This document shows positions 34,824-42,056 of a stretch of DNA of 64,000 nucleotides, in pieces. Source of the stretch: Thioglobus_B sp964403565. Its GTDB lineage: Bacteria; Pseudomonadota; Gammaproteobacteria; PS1; Pseudothioglobaceae. Numbering within the stretch: the stretch's first letter is position 1; each line of letters starts with the position of its first letter. Position numbers and translations under genes: made by a program. The stretch is taken from the NCBI GenBank assembly GCA_964403565.1, contig CAYOFV010000002.1, positions 15,994-79,993 of the forward strand, read 5' to 3'. The notes beneath the pieces are model-generated. The model was not told where the DNA came from. It ran no database searches and saw only the letters and a list, made by a program, of their open reading frames with translations.

Positions 34824-35054
34824 GTGAAAAAACTAGCATTATTATTCGGTTTATTATTGTCAATGTCATCATTTGCACATCAGGATGGCGAAAATGTAGC
34901 ACCACTTGGTGCTGATGCGACTGAGGCGCAAAAGCAACTTGTTCGTGACGGTGCACAGGATGCATGTGGCGAAAAAGAAGAAGATGAAAAAGAAGAATGC
35001 GTTATGGATTTTTACGCTAATCACAACTTGCAAGAAGAGCCAAGCTGCGACTAG
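34824..35054 (+). CDS. Small secreted acidic cysteine-containing protein
   Basis: A 76-residue protein of unknown function. The GTG start is chosen because AAGGAG lies 9 bases upstream and because it gives a clean signal peptide (KKLALLFGLLLSMSSFA, cut before HQD). The mature part of about 58 residues is very acidic (CGEKEEDEKEEC) and has three cysteines. It stands first in a series of secreted-protein genes leading into two rhodaneses. I do not recognise a family. Confidence 0.75.
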   Translation: MKKLALLFGLLLSMSSFAHQDGENVAPLGADATEAQKQLVRDGAQDACGEKEEDEKEECVMDFYANHNLQEEPSCD

Positions 35055-35071
35055 TAACAAGAATTTGTAAT

Positions 35072-35119
35072 CTCCACGGGGGAGGTTATAAGTAACAACT
35101 CAATAAAGAGTTATTTTTT
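35072..35119 (+). terminator. Possible terminator after the small secreted protein gene
   Basis: Two short hairpins: CTCC/GGAG at 35072-35084, then AACTC/GAGTT at 35097-35112 followed by ATTTTTT. The second stem is only 5 bp, so termination may be partial. Confidence 0.4.
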
Positions 35120-35143
35120 ATATATATAAAAGAGGAGAGAAGT

Positions 35144-35788
35144 ATGAAATTTCAAACATTAGTAGTAAGTACAGCTGTAGCAGCTGTATTATCAACATCA
35201 TCAGCTTTTGCTGGTGAAAAAGCATCTGGTAAAGCAGTAGGTATCGTTAAAGGTGTTATGGAAGTTGCGGGTATTTCACGTAACCAAGATAACAAAGCAA
35301 CAATTGATCCTGCATTTGCTAAGACATCTCGTCCATGTCCTCCGTTCTGTATCCAGCCAACTGCACCGTTCGCGCCTGCAGCTGTTGACACAGTAACTGA
35401 GCTAGACGTTATCCATGCAGCTCGTGATGCAGCAGGTGGCGACACTTCTGTATTAGTAGTTGATGCTCGTACTCCGGGTTGGGTTAAGAAAGGCACAATC
35501 CCACATTCAGTTAACGTTCCATTTACTAAGCTAAACTCTAAGGCTCTTGCTAAAGATCCTATGGCTGTTGTAGAAATCTTAACTGGTCAGTTTGGTGTTA
35601 AGGACCTTGATGGTGTGCTAGATTACAACAATGCTAAGACTTTATACCTATTCTGTAATGGTTCATGGTGTGGTCAGTCTCCAGCTTCAATTAGAGCACT
35701 ATTAACTATGGGTTATCCTGAGAACAAGATTAAGTACTACCGTGGTGGTATGAACGCTTGGAAATCTCTAGGCTTAACAACTAAGTAA
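35144..35788 (+). CDS. Secreted rhodanese-like protein, copy 1
   Basis: A 214-residue protein with signal peptide (1-23, ending SSAFA). Residues 62-70 contain CPPFC (SRPCPPFCIQPTAPF). The rhodanese fold spans about 85-210: VVDARTPGWVKKGTIPHSVNVPF, active-site loop LFCNGSWCGQSP with Cys171 as the likely sulfur-carrying residue and Cys176 close by, and YYRGGMNAWKSLGL at the end. A GAGGAG ribosome site is at 35132-35137. A role in periplasmic sulfane-sulfur transfer is inferred from the fold; the direct partner is unknown. A close paralogue follows. Confidence 0.87.
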   Translation: MKFQTLVVSTAVAAVLSTSSAFAGEKASGKAVGIVKGVMEVAGISRNQDNKATIDPAFAKTSRPCPPFCIQPTAPFAPAAVDTVTELDVIHAARDAAGGDTSVLVVDARTPGWVKKGTIPHSVNVPFTKLNSKALAKDPMAVVEILTGQFGVKDLDGVLDYNNAKTLYLFCNGSWCGQSPASIRALLTMGYPENKIKYYRGGMNAWKSLGLTTK

Positions 35789-35796
35789 TTAATTCT

Positions 35797-35827
35797 AAAA
35801 GGTACTCATTAATTTGAGTACCTTTTT
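35797..35827 (+). terminator. Intrinsic terminator between the two rhodanese genes
   Basis: AAAAGGTACTC (35797-35807), an 8-nt loop, then GAGTACCTTTTT (35816-35827): a 7-bp GC-containing stem extended by A-T pairs and a T run. The second paralogue therefore probably depends on read-through or on its own promoter. Confidence 0.85.
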
Positions 35828-35843
35828 AATCGAGGAGATAATT

Positions 35844-36527
35844 ATGAAAACTAAACTATTTGCATTGGCAATTGCGTCAACATTTGCTTTAGGCTCTCAA
35901 GCGGCAACTTTCCATGATTCTAGTTTTAACTGGAACAACACCTCTTCTGCGCCTGCGGTAAAAGCTGGCAAGCCAGTTGGTATTGTTAAGGGAGTTTTAG
36001 AAATTGCAGGTATTTCTCGTAATGCTGATAATGGCAATACGGTAGATCCAGCATTTGCTAAGACATCTCGTCCATGTCCTCCGTTCTGTATCCAGCCAAC
36101 TGCACCGTTCGCGCCTGCAGCTGTTGAAACAGTAACTGAGCTAGACGTTATTCATGCAGCACGTGATGTTGCAGGTGGCGATACTTCACTATTGGTTATT
36201 GATGCACGTACACCAGGTTGGGTGAAAAAAGGTACTATTCCGCACGCAATCAACGTTCCATTTACTAAACTAAACTCTAAGGCTCTTGCTAAAGACCCTA
36301 TGGCTGTTGTAGAAATACTAACAGATAAGTTTGGTGTTAAGGATATGGATGGCGTACTAAACTACGACAATGCTAAGACTCTATACCTATTCTGTAATGG
36401 TTCATGGTGTGGTCAGTCTCCAGCGGCGATCCGTGCACTATTAACTATGGGTTACCCACAGAGCAAGATCAAATACTACCGTGGTGGTATGAATGATTGG
36501 AAGCTTTTGGGTTTAACAACTAAGTAA
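35844..36527 (+). CDS. Secreted rhodanese-like protein, copy 2
   Basis: A 227-residue paralogue of the preceding gene. The start is the ATG after GAGGAG (35832-35837), giving the signal peptide KTKLFALAIASTFALGSQA; an upstream in-frame ATG would run through the terminator hairpin. It has the same SRPCPPFCIQPTAPF segment and LFCNGSWCGQSP active loop. The mature N-terminus differs and is longer (ATFHDSSFNWNNTSSAP). A 77-bp stretch is identical in DNA to copy 1 (36051-36127 against 35312-35388). Confidence 0.87.
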   Translation: MKTKLFALAIASTFALGSQAATFHDSSFNWNNTSSAPAVKAGKPVGIVKGVLEIAGISRNADNGNTVDPAFAKTSRPCPPFCIQPTAPFAPAAVETVTELDVIHAARDVAGGDTSLLVIDARTPGWVKKGTIPHAINVPFTKLNSKALAKDPMAVVEILTDKFGVKDMDGVLNYDNAKTLYLFCNGSWCGQSPAAIRALLTMGYPQSKIKYYRGGMNDWKLLGLTTK

Positions 36528-36530
36528 AGT

Positions 36531-37076
36531 TTGAGAGCCTTAGGTTTACTAAGAGGGGCGTTTATTGCGTCCCTTTTTTTGTCTATAATTTCCACCTCTT
36601 ATGCTGACAATAGGGCAGATAGATGGTATCAAGTTGGTCATCAATATTCACAAATGGGTCGCAATGATGATGCATTTAAATGGATGATTAAAGCCGCTGA
36701 TGCAGGACATGCTGCTGCTCAGAATAATATTGGCGTAAGTTATCTTCATGGTCTTGGTGTAGATGTTGATAAAAAAACTGCGTTTGAATGGTTTGAAAAA
36801 TCAGCAGAGCAAGGCTATACCTATGCACAAAGTGAACTTGCCATGCTTTATTACAATGGAGAAGTTGTTGATAAAGATGTTGGTAAGGCGCAAAAATGGT
36901 GGTTAACAGCTGCTGAGTTGGGTGATGAATACGCTCAATTTAATTTAGCGTCTTTATACCTTGAGCAAGACAATATAGAAAAAGCGTATTATTGGTTTAA
37001 CCAGGCGCATAAAAATAATCACAAAGGTGCAAAACTTGCACTAGACAAACTAAATGAAATTTATATTGAAAAATAA
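36531..37076 (+). CDS. Exported Sel1-repeat protein
   Basis: A 181-residue protein made of a signal peptide (about 1-25, ending SYA) and three to four Sel1/TPR-like repeats (AADAGHAAAQNNIGVSYLHG, SAEQGYTYAQSELAMLYYNG, AAELGDEYAQFNLASLYL). Such repeats usually scaffold protein contacts. The only start that keeps the signal peptide is TTG at 36531, three bases after the rhodanese stop; it has no clear Shine-Dalgarno site. A terminator-like hairpin lies inside the signal-peptide codons. It overlaps the next gene by 23 bp. Confidence 0.75.
   Translation: MRALGLLRGAFIASLFLSIISTSYADNRADRWYQVGHQYSQMGRNDDAFKWMIKAADAGHAAAQNNIGVSYLHGLGVDVDKKTAFEWFEKSAEQGYTYAQSELAMLYYNGEVVDKDVGKAQKWWLTAAELGDEYAQFNLASLYLEQDNIEKAYYWFNQAHKNNHKGAKLALDKLNEIYIEK
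36551..36580 (+). terminator. Terminator-like hairpin inside the Sel1 gene's signal-peptide codons
   Basis: AAGAGGGGCG (36551-36560) pairs with CGTCCCTTTT over 10 bp with two G-U pairs, and seven T in a row close it. It is placed where the terminator of rhodanese copy 2 would be expected, yet overlaps the next reading frame. Confidence 0.6.
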
Positions 37077-37947
37077 AATAATATTTTTTATTATATTTAC
37101 ATATTCAAATTTAAGTTTTGCCTTCTTTCCAAAACTTCCAGATTTTCCTGAACTACCAAAAATTGGTGAGTTTGATCCAAAAATTTTACAAGATTTTTAC
37201 AACCAATATACCGAAGTACAGCCAAATTATGAGCGCGAAAAACGCATGATTGGCGAGATTGAAGATGCGGTGATGGATGGAGATGTTGAATACTTACCTA
37301 TTGGTGACGATAAAGAAGTGTTTAGTATTTATATGGAGGGCGAGTCTGAAAATCCAAAGGGCGGTGTAATTGTAGTTCACTCACGTGGATATCACGCAAA
37401 CTGGGATAGTGTTGTTAAACCTGTTCGTATAGGGCTTGCAGAAAAAGGTTGGTCGACATTGTCAGTACAAATGCCAGTACTAGAAAAATCTGCTAAATAT
37501 TATGATTATGTACCAATTTTCCCTTACGCACATGAGCGTATCGATGCGGCAATTAATTTTTACAAACAACGTGGAATAGATAATATTATTCTCATTGGGC
37601 ATGGTTGCGGTGCGCACATGACTATGAGTTATATTGATAAATACGGTGATGATAAGTTAGCTGCTTATGTTGGCATAGGTATGGGTGCTACTGACTTTAG
37701 ACAAAAACTAGTAAAGCAGTTTCCACTAGATAAAATGCTATCCCCAACTCTGGATATTTTTGGAGAGAATGATTTTCCTGGAGTTAAGCGTATGAGTGAA
37801 TACAGAAAAGGTTTATTGGATATAGCTGGCAACAAGAAATCCACTCAGCTTGTTGTTGAGAAGGCTGATCATTATTATAAAGAGGGCGAAACTGCAGAGG
37901 ATTTAGTAGACACTATTGATGCCTGGCTAAATGGTTTAAAGCTATAA
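37054..37947 (+). CDS. Exported DUF3530-like alpha/beta-hydrolase
   Basis: A 297-residue protein. The signal peptide is about 1-23 (KIIFFIIFTYSNLSFA). The body reads as an alpha/beta-hydrolase of the DUF3530 type: GGVIVVHSRGYHANWDSVVKP is the oxyanion-hole strand, LIGHGCGAHMTMSYI stands at the nucleophile elbow but has Cys (GHGCG) where Ser is usual, and LVVEKADHYY holds the catalytic-type His. Function is unknown. It overlaps the Sel1 gene by 23 bp, so the two are likely coupled. Confidence 0.75.
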   Translation: MKFILKNKIIFFIIFTYSNLSFAFFPKLPDFPELPKIGEFDPKILQDFYNQYTEVQPNYEREKRMIGEIEDAVMDGDVEYLPIGDDKEVFSIYMEGESENPKGGVIVVHSRGYHANWDSVVKPVRIGLAEKGWSTLSVQMPVLEKSAKYYDYVPIFPYAHERIDAAINFYKQRGIDNIILIGHGCGAHMTMSYIDKYGDDKLAAYVGIGMGATDFRQKLVKQFPLDKMLSPTLDIFGENDFPGVKRMSEYRKGLLDIAGNKKSTQLVVEKADHYYKEGETAEDLVDTIDAWLNGLKL

Positions 37948-38739
37948 ACTTTCTAAATACTCTAACTCTTTATCAGAAAAATCTGCAAGCTTTCGGGCTT
38001 CAATATTAAACGGTCCGCGTAACGAGTCGCCAATATGTTTTTTAATCAGCTTAATAAAAGTATTTTTAGGATCTAAATTTCTTTGTTTACATAGGTGATG
38101 AAACCAATAATTACCAATTTTTACATGGCCTATTTCATCAGTAAAAATCACATCTAAAATTTTTACCATTTGTTTGTGTTTGGACGATTCAAAACGTTTT
38201 TGAATTTTTGGAGTTACATCCAACCCCCTGGCTTCAAGCACTCTAGGAACCAGAGCCATGCGCACTAATACATCGTAAGAGGTTTCATGAGTAGCCCGCC
38301 AAAGACCATTGTGAGCATTAAAATCACCATATTTATAACCGAGAGAATTTAGATAATCGTTAATAAGATTGAAGTGATAAGCTTCCTCAAATGCAACTTG
38401 TATCCAATCGTAATAAAACTTCTCATCCATGTTTCTAAATCTATAAACAGCATCAAGCGCTAGATTTATAGCATTAAATTCTATATGGCATATTGCATGA
38501 ATAGTTTTAACCATTCCTAGGTCAGATTTGTCGCGCTTAGGTACGGCTTGAAATCTTACTAGCTCAGGTTTTTCAGGCCTGCCTGGGTCTTTTATTTCTT
38601 TAATATGAAACTCATTATTAAATATGAGTTTTCTCGAGTTTTTTAAATCGTTTAATTTGTTAACAAGTGATATTTTCTTATCAACGGATGTTTCAATAAG
38701 TGCAGTATATGCTGCCTCAAATGCGTCTATATTCTCCAC
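37942..38739 (-). CDS. DUF455 ferritin-like protein
   Basis: A 265-residue, mainly helical protein. Conserved acidic/His pairs suited to a di-iron site appear in HIEFNAINLALDAVYRF, FEEAYHFNLIND and FTDEIGHVKIGNYWFHHL, as expected for DUF455 within the ferritin-like superfamily. The substrate is not known; distant similarity to the tRNA hydroxylase MiaE has been noted for the superfamily. It overlaps rluE by 23 bp and is convergent with the hydrolase (6-bp overlap). Confidence 0.85.
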   Translation of the reverse strand: MENIDAFEAAYTALIETSVDKKISLVNKLNDLKNSRKLIFNNEFHIKEIKDPGRPEKPELVRFQAVPKRDKSDLGMVKTIHAICHIEFNAINLALDAVYRFRNMDEKFYYDWIQVAFEEAYHFNLINDYLNSLGYKYGDFNAHNGLWRATHETSYDVLVRMALVPRVLEARGLDVTPKIQKRFESSKHKQMVKILDVIFTDEIGHVKIGNYWFHHLCKQRNLDPKNTFIKLIKKHIGDSLRGPFNIEARKLADFSDKELEYLESL

Positions 38740-39247
38740 TATTGATTCCTTCTAATTTATAACTGCCAATTTGAGTACGTATAAGTCTTAAAGTTGGAAA
38801 GCCAACATGTGCTGTCATCCTTCTAACCTGTCTATTTTTACCTTCGGTAATTTTAATTTCGATCCAAGAGGTTGGAATATTTTTTCTAAATCTAACTGGT
38901 GGTGTTCTTTCCCAAAGCCAATCAGGTTTGTTAATTATCTTTACTTTTGCTTTTTTAGTAATACCATCTTTTAAATTAACACCTTGAGTTAATTCATCTA
39001 CAGCATCTTGAGTTACTTGCCCATCTACTTGAACAATATAGGTTTTTTCCTTGTCAAATTTTGGGTGTGATATTTTATGTTGTAATTTACCATTATCAGT
39101 TAATAGCAGTAATCCTTCAGAGTCTTTATCTAGTCTTCCTGCAGGATATATATTTTTAATATTTATACAACTGGAAAGATTATCTTTTTCACCACTAAAC
39201 TGCGATACAACACCATAAGGCTTGTTTAACAAGTAAACTTTAGCCAT
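38717..39247 (-). CDS. rluE: 23S rRNA pseudouridine2457 synthase RluE
   Basis: A 176-residue RsuA-family enzyme without an S4 domain. It has LLNKPYGVVSQFS, the catalytic-Asp segment AGRLDKDSEGLLLLT, and the RluE-like PDWLWERTPPVRFRKNIPTSW and NRQVRRMTAHVGFPTLRLIR. The start is taken at MAKVYLLNKP (39247); ten further residues are open upstream but lie within ratA. It overlaps the end of ratA by 8 bp. Confidence 0.92.
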   Translation of the reverse strand: MAKVYLLNKPYGVVSQFSGEKDNLSSCINIKNIYPAGRLDKDSEGLLLLTDNGKLQHKISHPKFDKEKTYIVQVDGQVTQDAVDELTQGVNLKDGITKKAKVKIINKPDWLWERTPPVRFRKNIPTSWIEIKITEGKNRQVRRMTAHVGFPTLRLIRTQIGSYKLEGINSGEYRRI

Positions 39248-39671
39248 ATACTTGCTTAGCTCGAGAAACAAATGCATCTAACTGTGCGTTTGCAATTGAT
39301 GTAAATATAGGCGCTATAGCCATAGAAACAATTTTTGACGAAAAACTAAATTCAAGCTCTAAGCTTACTTTGCATGCATCTTCTCTAAGACTGGTAAAAA
39401 CCCAATCTCCCTTAAGATGTGAAAACGGCCCATCTTTAAGCTGCATATGAATTTTCTCAAATGGGTATAGTGTATTTATTGTTGTAAATGTTTGATTTAA
39501 TGCGCCTTTATTAATCTTTACCGAGGCTGTAATACTTTTGCTAGTTTGCTTTAAAATAGAAGCATCTGAACACCAGTTAAGAAATTCTGGATAACTATCA
39601 ACTTGATTAACTAGTTGATACATTTGTTCAGTAGAATAGGGCACAATCGCGTTTTTAGAAATTTTATGCAT
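39240..39671 (-). CDS. ratA: RatA/COQ10-like START-domain protein
   Basis: A 143-residue single-domain protein of the polyketide-cyclase/START family (ISKNAIVPYSTEQMYQLVNQVDSYPEFL, DGPFSHLKGDWVF, LEFSFSSKIVSMAIAPIF). E. coli RatA is described as a ribosome-association inhibitor, while homologues bind ubiquinone; which applies here is open. Its ATG lies in the tetranucleotide CATG shared with the smpB start on the other strand, so no separate intergenic region exists. Confidence 0.92.
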   Translation of the reverse strand: MHKISKNAIVPYSTEQMYQLVNQVDSYPEFLNWCSDASILKQTSKSITASVKINKGALNQTFTTINTLYPFEKIHMQLKDGPFSHLKGDWVFTSLREDACKVSLELEFSFSSKIVSMAIAPIFTSIANAQLDAFVSRAKQVYG

Positions 39672-40152
39672 GGCAAAAACTAAGAAAAAAACCTCAAGTA
39701 ATACTATAGTAGTGAATAAAAAAGCACGTCACGACTATTTTATCGAACAAACCTTTGAAGCAGGACTTAGTTTAGAGGGCTGGGAAGTAAAAAGCTTGCG
39801 TGATGTAAGAGTGCAAATAAAGGAAAGCTATATTATTTTTAAAGATAATGAGGTTTACTTATTTGGTAGTCATATTTCACCACTTAAAAATGCGTCTACA
39901 CATGTCAACGCTGATCCAACAAGATTAAGAAAACTTCTTTTAAACAGAATAGAAATTAATAGAATTAGAGAAAAAGTAGAGCAAAAAGGCGCGACTGTTG
40001 TTCCATTAAAACTATATTGGTCAAAAAAAGGCAAGGTAAAGCTAGAGATAGGCGTTGCTAAAGGTAAAAAGGCGCATGATAAGCGTCAAGATGTAAAATC
40101 TAGAGATTGGCAAAGAGATAAGCAAAGAGCTTTAAAAGAGCATAATAAGTAG
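39670..40152 (+). CDS. smpB: SsrA-binding protein SmpB
   Basis: A 160-residue partner of tmRNA in rescue of stalled ribosomes. ARHDYFIEQTFEAGLSLEGWEVKSLRD at the start, the HVNADPTRLRKLLLNR segment and the basic C-terminal tail (GVAKGKKAHDKRQDVKSRDWQRDKQRALK) are all diagnostic. The start codon overlaps the divergent ratA start by two bases, so promoter and ribosome site must lie inside ratA. The tmRNA gene itself was not seen in this window. Confidence 0.97.
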   Translation: MAKTKKKTSSNTIVVNKKARHDYFIEQTFEAGLSLEGWEVKSLRDVRVQIKESYIIFKDNEVYLFGSHISPLKNASTHVNADPTRLRKLLLNRIEINRIREKVEQKGATVVPLKLYWSKKGKVKLEIGVAKGKKAHDKRQDVKSRDWQRDKQRALKEHNK

Positions 40153-40194
40153 CAACATAAGTTATTGTTAAATATCGATTTTTTTTGGAATTTG

Positions 40195-40223
40195 TTGTTT
40201 TGTAGTGCAAAAATAATTATAAT
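40195..40223 (+). promoter_or_regulatory. Candidate sigma70 promoter of the HU gene
   Basis: A perfect TATAAT at 40218-40223 with TTGTTT at 40195-40200, 17 bp apart. It would give an untranslated leader of about 120 nt before the HU start. Confidence 0.5.
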
Positions 40224-40348
40224 TAACTGAAGTGCTAAATGTCTGGGGGTTGGCACAATGATAATTATGTTTTCATTCTCTTACCTCCTTAAGCTAATCC
40301 TTAGCATTTAGTATTTTTTTTGTTACATACGAATTTCGAGGAGAAGAA

Positions 40349-40624
40349 ATGAATAAATCTGAATTAATCGATGCAATCGCATCTGGGGCTAATCTTTCTA
40401 AAGCAGATGCTGGTCGTGCATTAAACGCAGCTACTGATGCTATTACTGGCGCTATGGCAAGTGGTGACGGTGTACAACTAACTGGCTTTGGTTCTTTTGT
40501 TGTAAGAGATCGTGCAGCACGTACTGGTCGCAACCCACAAACTGGTGCAACAATTAACATCGCAGCTTCTAAAGTTGCAGCATTTAAAGCTGGTAAAGCT
40601 CTTAAAGATGCCGTAAACGGCTAA
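40349..40624 (+). CDS. DNA-binding protein HU
   Basis: A 91-residue histone-like nucleoid protein. [24 protein letters not shown] forms the N-terminal helices, [26 protein letters not shown] is the DNA-binding beta-arm with the conserved RNP turn, and [12 protein letters not shown] closes the protein. A GAGGAG site at 40338-40343 precedes the ATG by 5 bases. It cannot be assigned to HupA or HupB from sequence alone. A strong terminator follows. Confidence 0.97.
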   Translation: MNKSELIDAIASGANLSKADAGRALNAATDAITGAMASGDGVQLTGFGSFVVRDRAARTGRNPQTGATINIAASKVAAFKAGKALKDAVNG

Positions 40625-40653
40625 TAATGGTTAATTAGTTAATCACTTATTCT

Positions 40654-40680
40654 AAAAAAGCACCTTCGGGTGCTTTTTTT
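40654..40680 (+). terminator. Intrinsic terminator of the HU gene
   Basis: A-run, GCACC, UUCG tetraloop, GGTGC and seven T. The stem continues through the A/T runs, so it could act in both directions. Confidence 0.93.
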
Positions 40681-40697
40681 ATGCCTGATTTTTATTT

Positions 40698-40783
40698 AAG
40701 ACCTTTGTATAAATATGAATAATCATCAAAACACTATCTTTATCTATCATTTTACTAATCACCTATATTTATGCAAAGGCCTC
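40698..40783. repeat. Internally deleted copy of the MITE at 3852-4014
   Basis: The left 44 bp match the first part of the element at 3852 with few changes (ACCTTTGTATAAATATGAAT at 40701-40720), and the right end matches CACCTATATTTATGCAAAGG before CCTC. About 75 bp of the centre, including the 13-bp-arm hairpin, are missing. It lies between the HU terminator and rlmN. Confidence 0.82.
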
Positions 40784-40847
40784 TATTAATAATTTATCTG
40801 CTAAGACTCTATAGGTAAAATTATCATTTAATAACTATATCTATCTT

Positions 40848-41764
40848 ATGAGCAATCAAAAAACAAATTTATTAGGCTTAAGTAAGTCTTCACTTGATGA
40901 TTTTTTTTCAAATCTAGGCGAAAAGCCTTATAGAACCAAGCAGTTTATGCAGTGGGTTTATAAAGCTCATGAGTTCGATTTTAATAATATGCTTAACCTT
41001 AGTAAAAAATTAAGGGATATGCTAGCAAATATTGCAACTCTAGATTTACCTAATATTGCAAAACAAAGTTTTGCATCTGATGGGGTAATTAAATGGGTGT
41101 TAGATCTTGGTAATAATAATCATATAGAAACAGTTTATATTCCAGAGAAAGATAGAGGTACGTTGTGCATTTCTTCTCAAGTGGGTTGTTCGCTTGCATG
41201 TCCATTTTGCTCAACAGGCATGCAAGGGTTTAATCGAAATCTAACAAGTAGTGAGATTATCTCGCAAGTAATTATTGCTAATAATTTTCTACGTGAGAAA
41301 AACAAAAGAATATCTAACGTGGTATTTATGGGCATGGGAGAGCCACTACTTAATGAAAAGGCTGTTTATGAAGTTTGTGATTTATTACTTGACGATCTTG
41401 CTTTTGGATTATCAAGAAGAAAAGTAACTATATCTACATCTGGAGTAGTGCCTGCAATGCTAAGGATGGCAGAGAAAACACCAGTATCTTTGGCGATTTC
41501 TTTGCATGCAACGAATGATGCGTTGCGTGATGAGTTGGTTCCAATTAATCAAAAATACCCAATTAAAGATTTACTTGAAGCTTGCAGAGTTTATCTAAAA
41601 TCTGGCAATCAAGAGCGTCATATTTTGTTCGAATACGTAATGCTTGATGGAGTAAATGACTCTATCAATCACGCTAAAGAATTAGCTGATTTGTTAGATG
41701 GCATGGCAGTTAAGGTTAATTTAATTCCATTTAACCCATTTGAAAATACAAAATATAAAACTAG
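40848..41764 (+). CDS. rlmN: Dual-specificity rRNA/tRNA adenosine-C2 methyltransferase RlmN, cut by a gap
   Basis: Radical SAM enzyme that methylates A2503 of 23S rRNA and A37 of some tRNAs. About 305 residues are visible: the accessory N-domain (EKPYRTKQFMQWVYKAHEFD), the CxxxCxxC cluster motif in CSLACPFCSTGMQGFNRNL, GMGEPLLNE, and SLAISLHATND. The sequence stops at VNLIPFNPFENTKYKT where 100 N begin. The C-terminal segment with the catalytic methyl-carrying cysteine is lost in the gap, not necessarily in the genome. Confidence 0.93.
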
Positions 41765-41864
41765 NNNNNNNNNNNNNNNNNNNNNNNNNNNNNNNNNNNN
41801 NNNNNNNNNNNNNNNNNNNNNNNNNNNNNNNNNNNNNNNNNNNNNNNNNNNNNNNNNNNNNNNN
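41765..41864. other. Run of 100 N: real gap of unknown length
   Basis: The flanks share no duplicated end, and the sequence after the gap does not continue RlmN. At least the rlmN tail and the 5' part of another gene are missing. Confidence 0.85.
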
Positions 41865-42056
41865 TTTTATTTTTACAACACAACTACAAATAATAAACAA
41901 AACCCAGCTACTACTATTGTTATAAGTGAGCCTACATCGGTGCAAGAAATAGAACTTGATAATGAAGATATACAAATCCAAGTAGTGGATAATATTGAGA
42001 GCGACAACATTGAAAGCCTTGATAAAGTAATTGAAATTTATACAAAAAACAAATGA
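41865..42056 (+). CDS. C-terminal fragment of an unidentified protein upstream of ispG (RodZ-like?)
   Basis: Open frame of 63 residues running out of the gap and ending in a TGA that overlaps the ispG ATG (ATGA). The visible tail is an aromatic end ([11 protein letters not shown]) that could be the edge of a membrane segment, then a Thr/Asn-rich and acidic stretch. In many gammaproteobacteria rodZ stands directly before ispG and has such a linker after its membrane segment. Identity is therefore a guess from position; the C-terminal beta-domain of RodZ is not seen. Confidence 0.4.
   Translation, partial: FYFYNTTTNNKQNPATTIVISEPTSVQEIELDNEDIQIQVVDNIESDNIESLDKVIEIYTKNK

Noticed and set aside
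40848..42056. A single 402-residue RlmN reading through the N run
   Set aside because: The part after the gap does not resemble the RlmN C-terminus and ends coupled to ispG; the continuity of frame across 100 filler N is meaningless.
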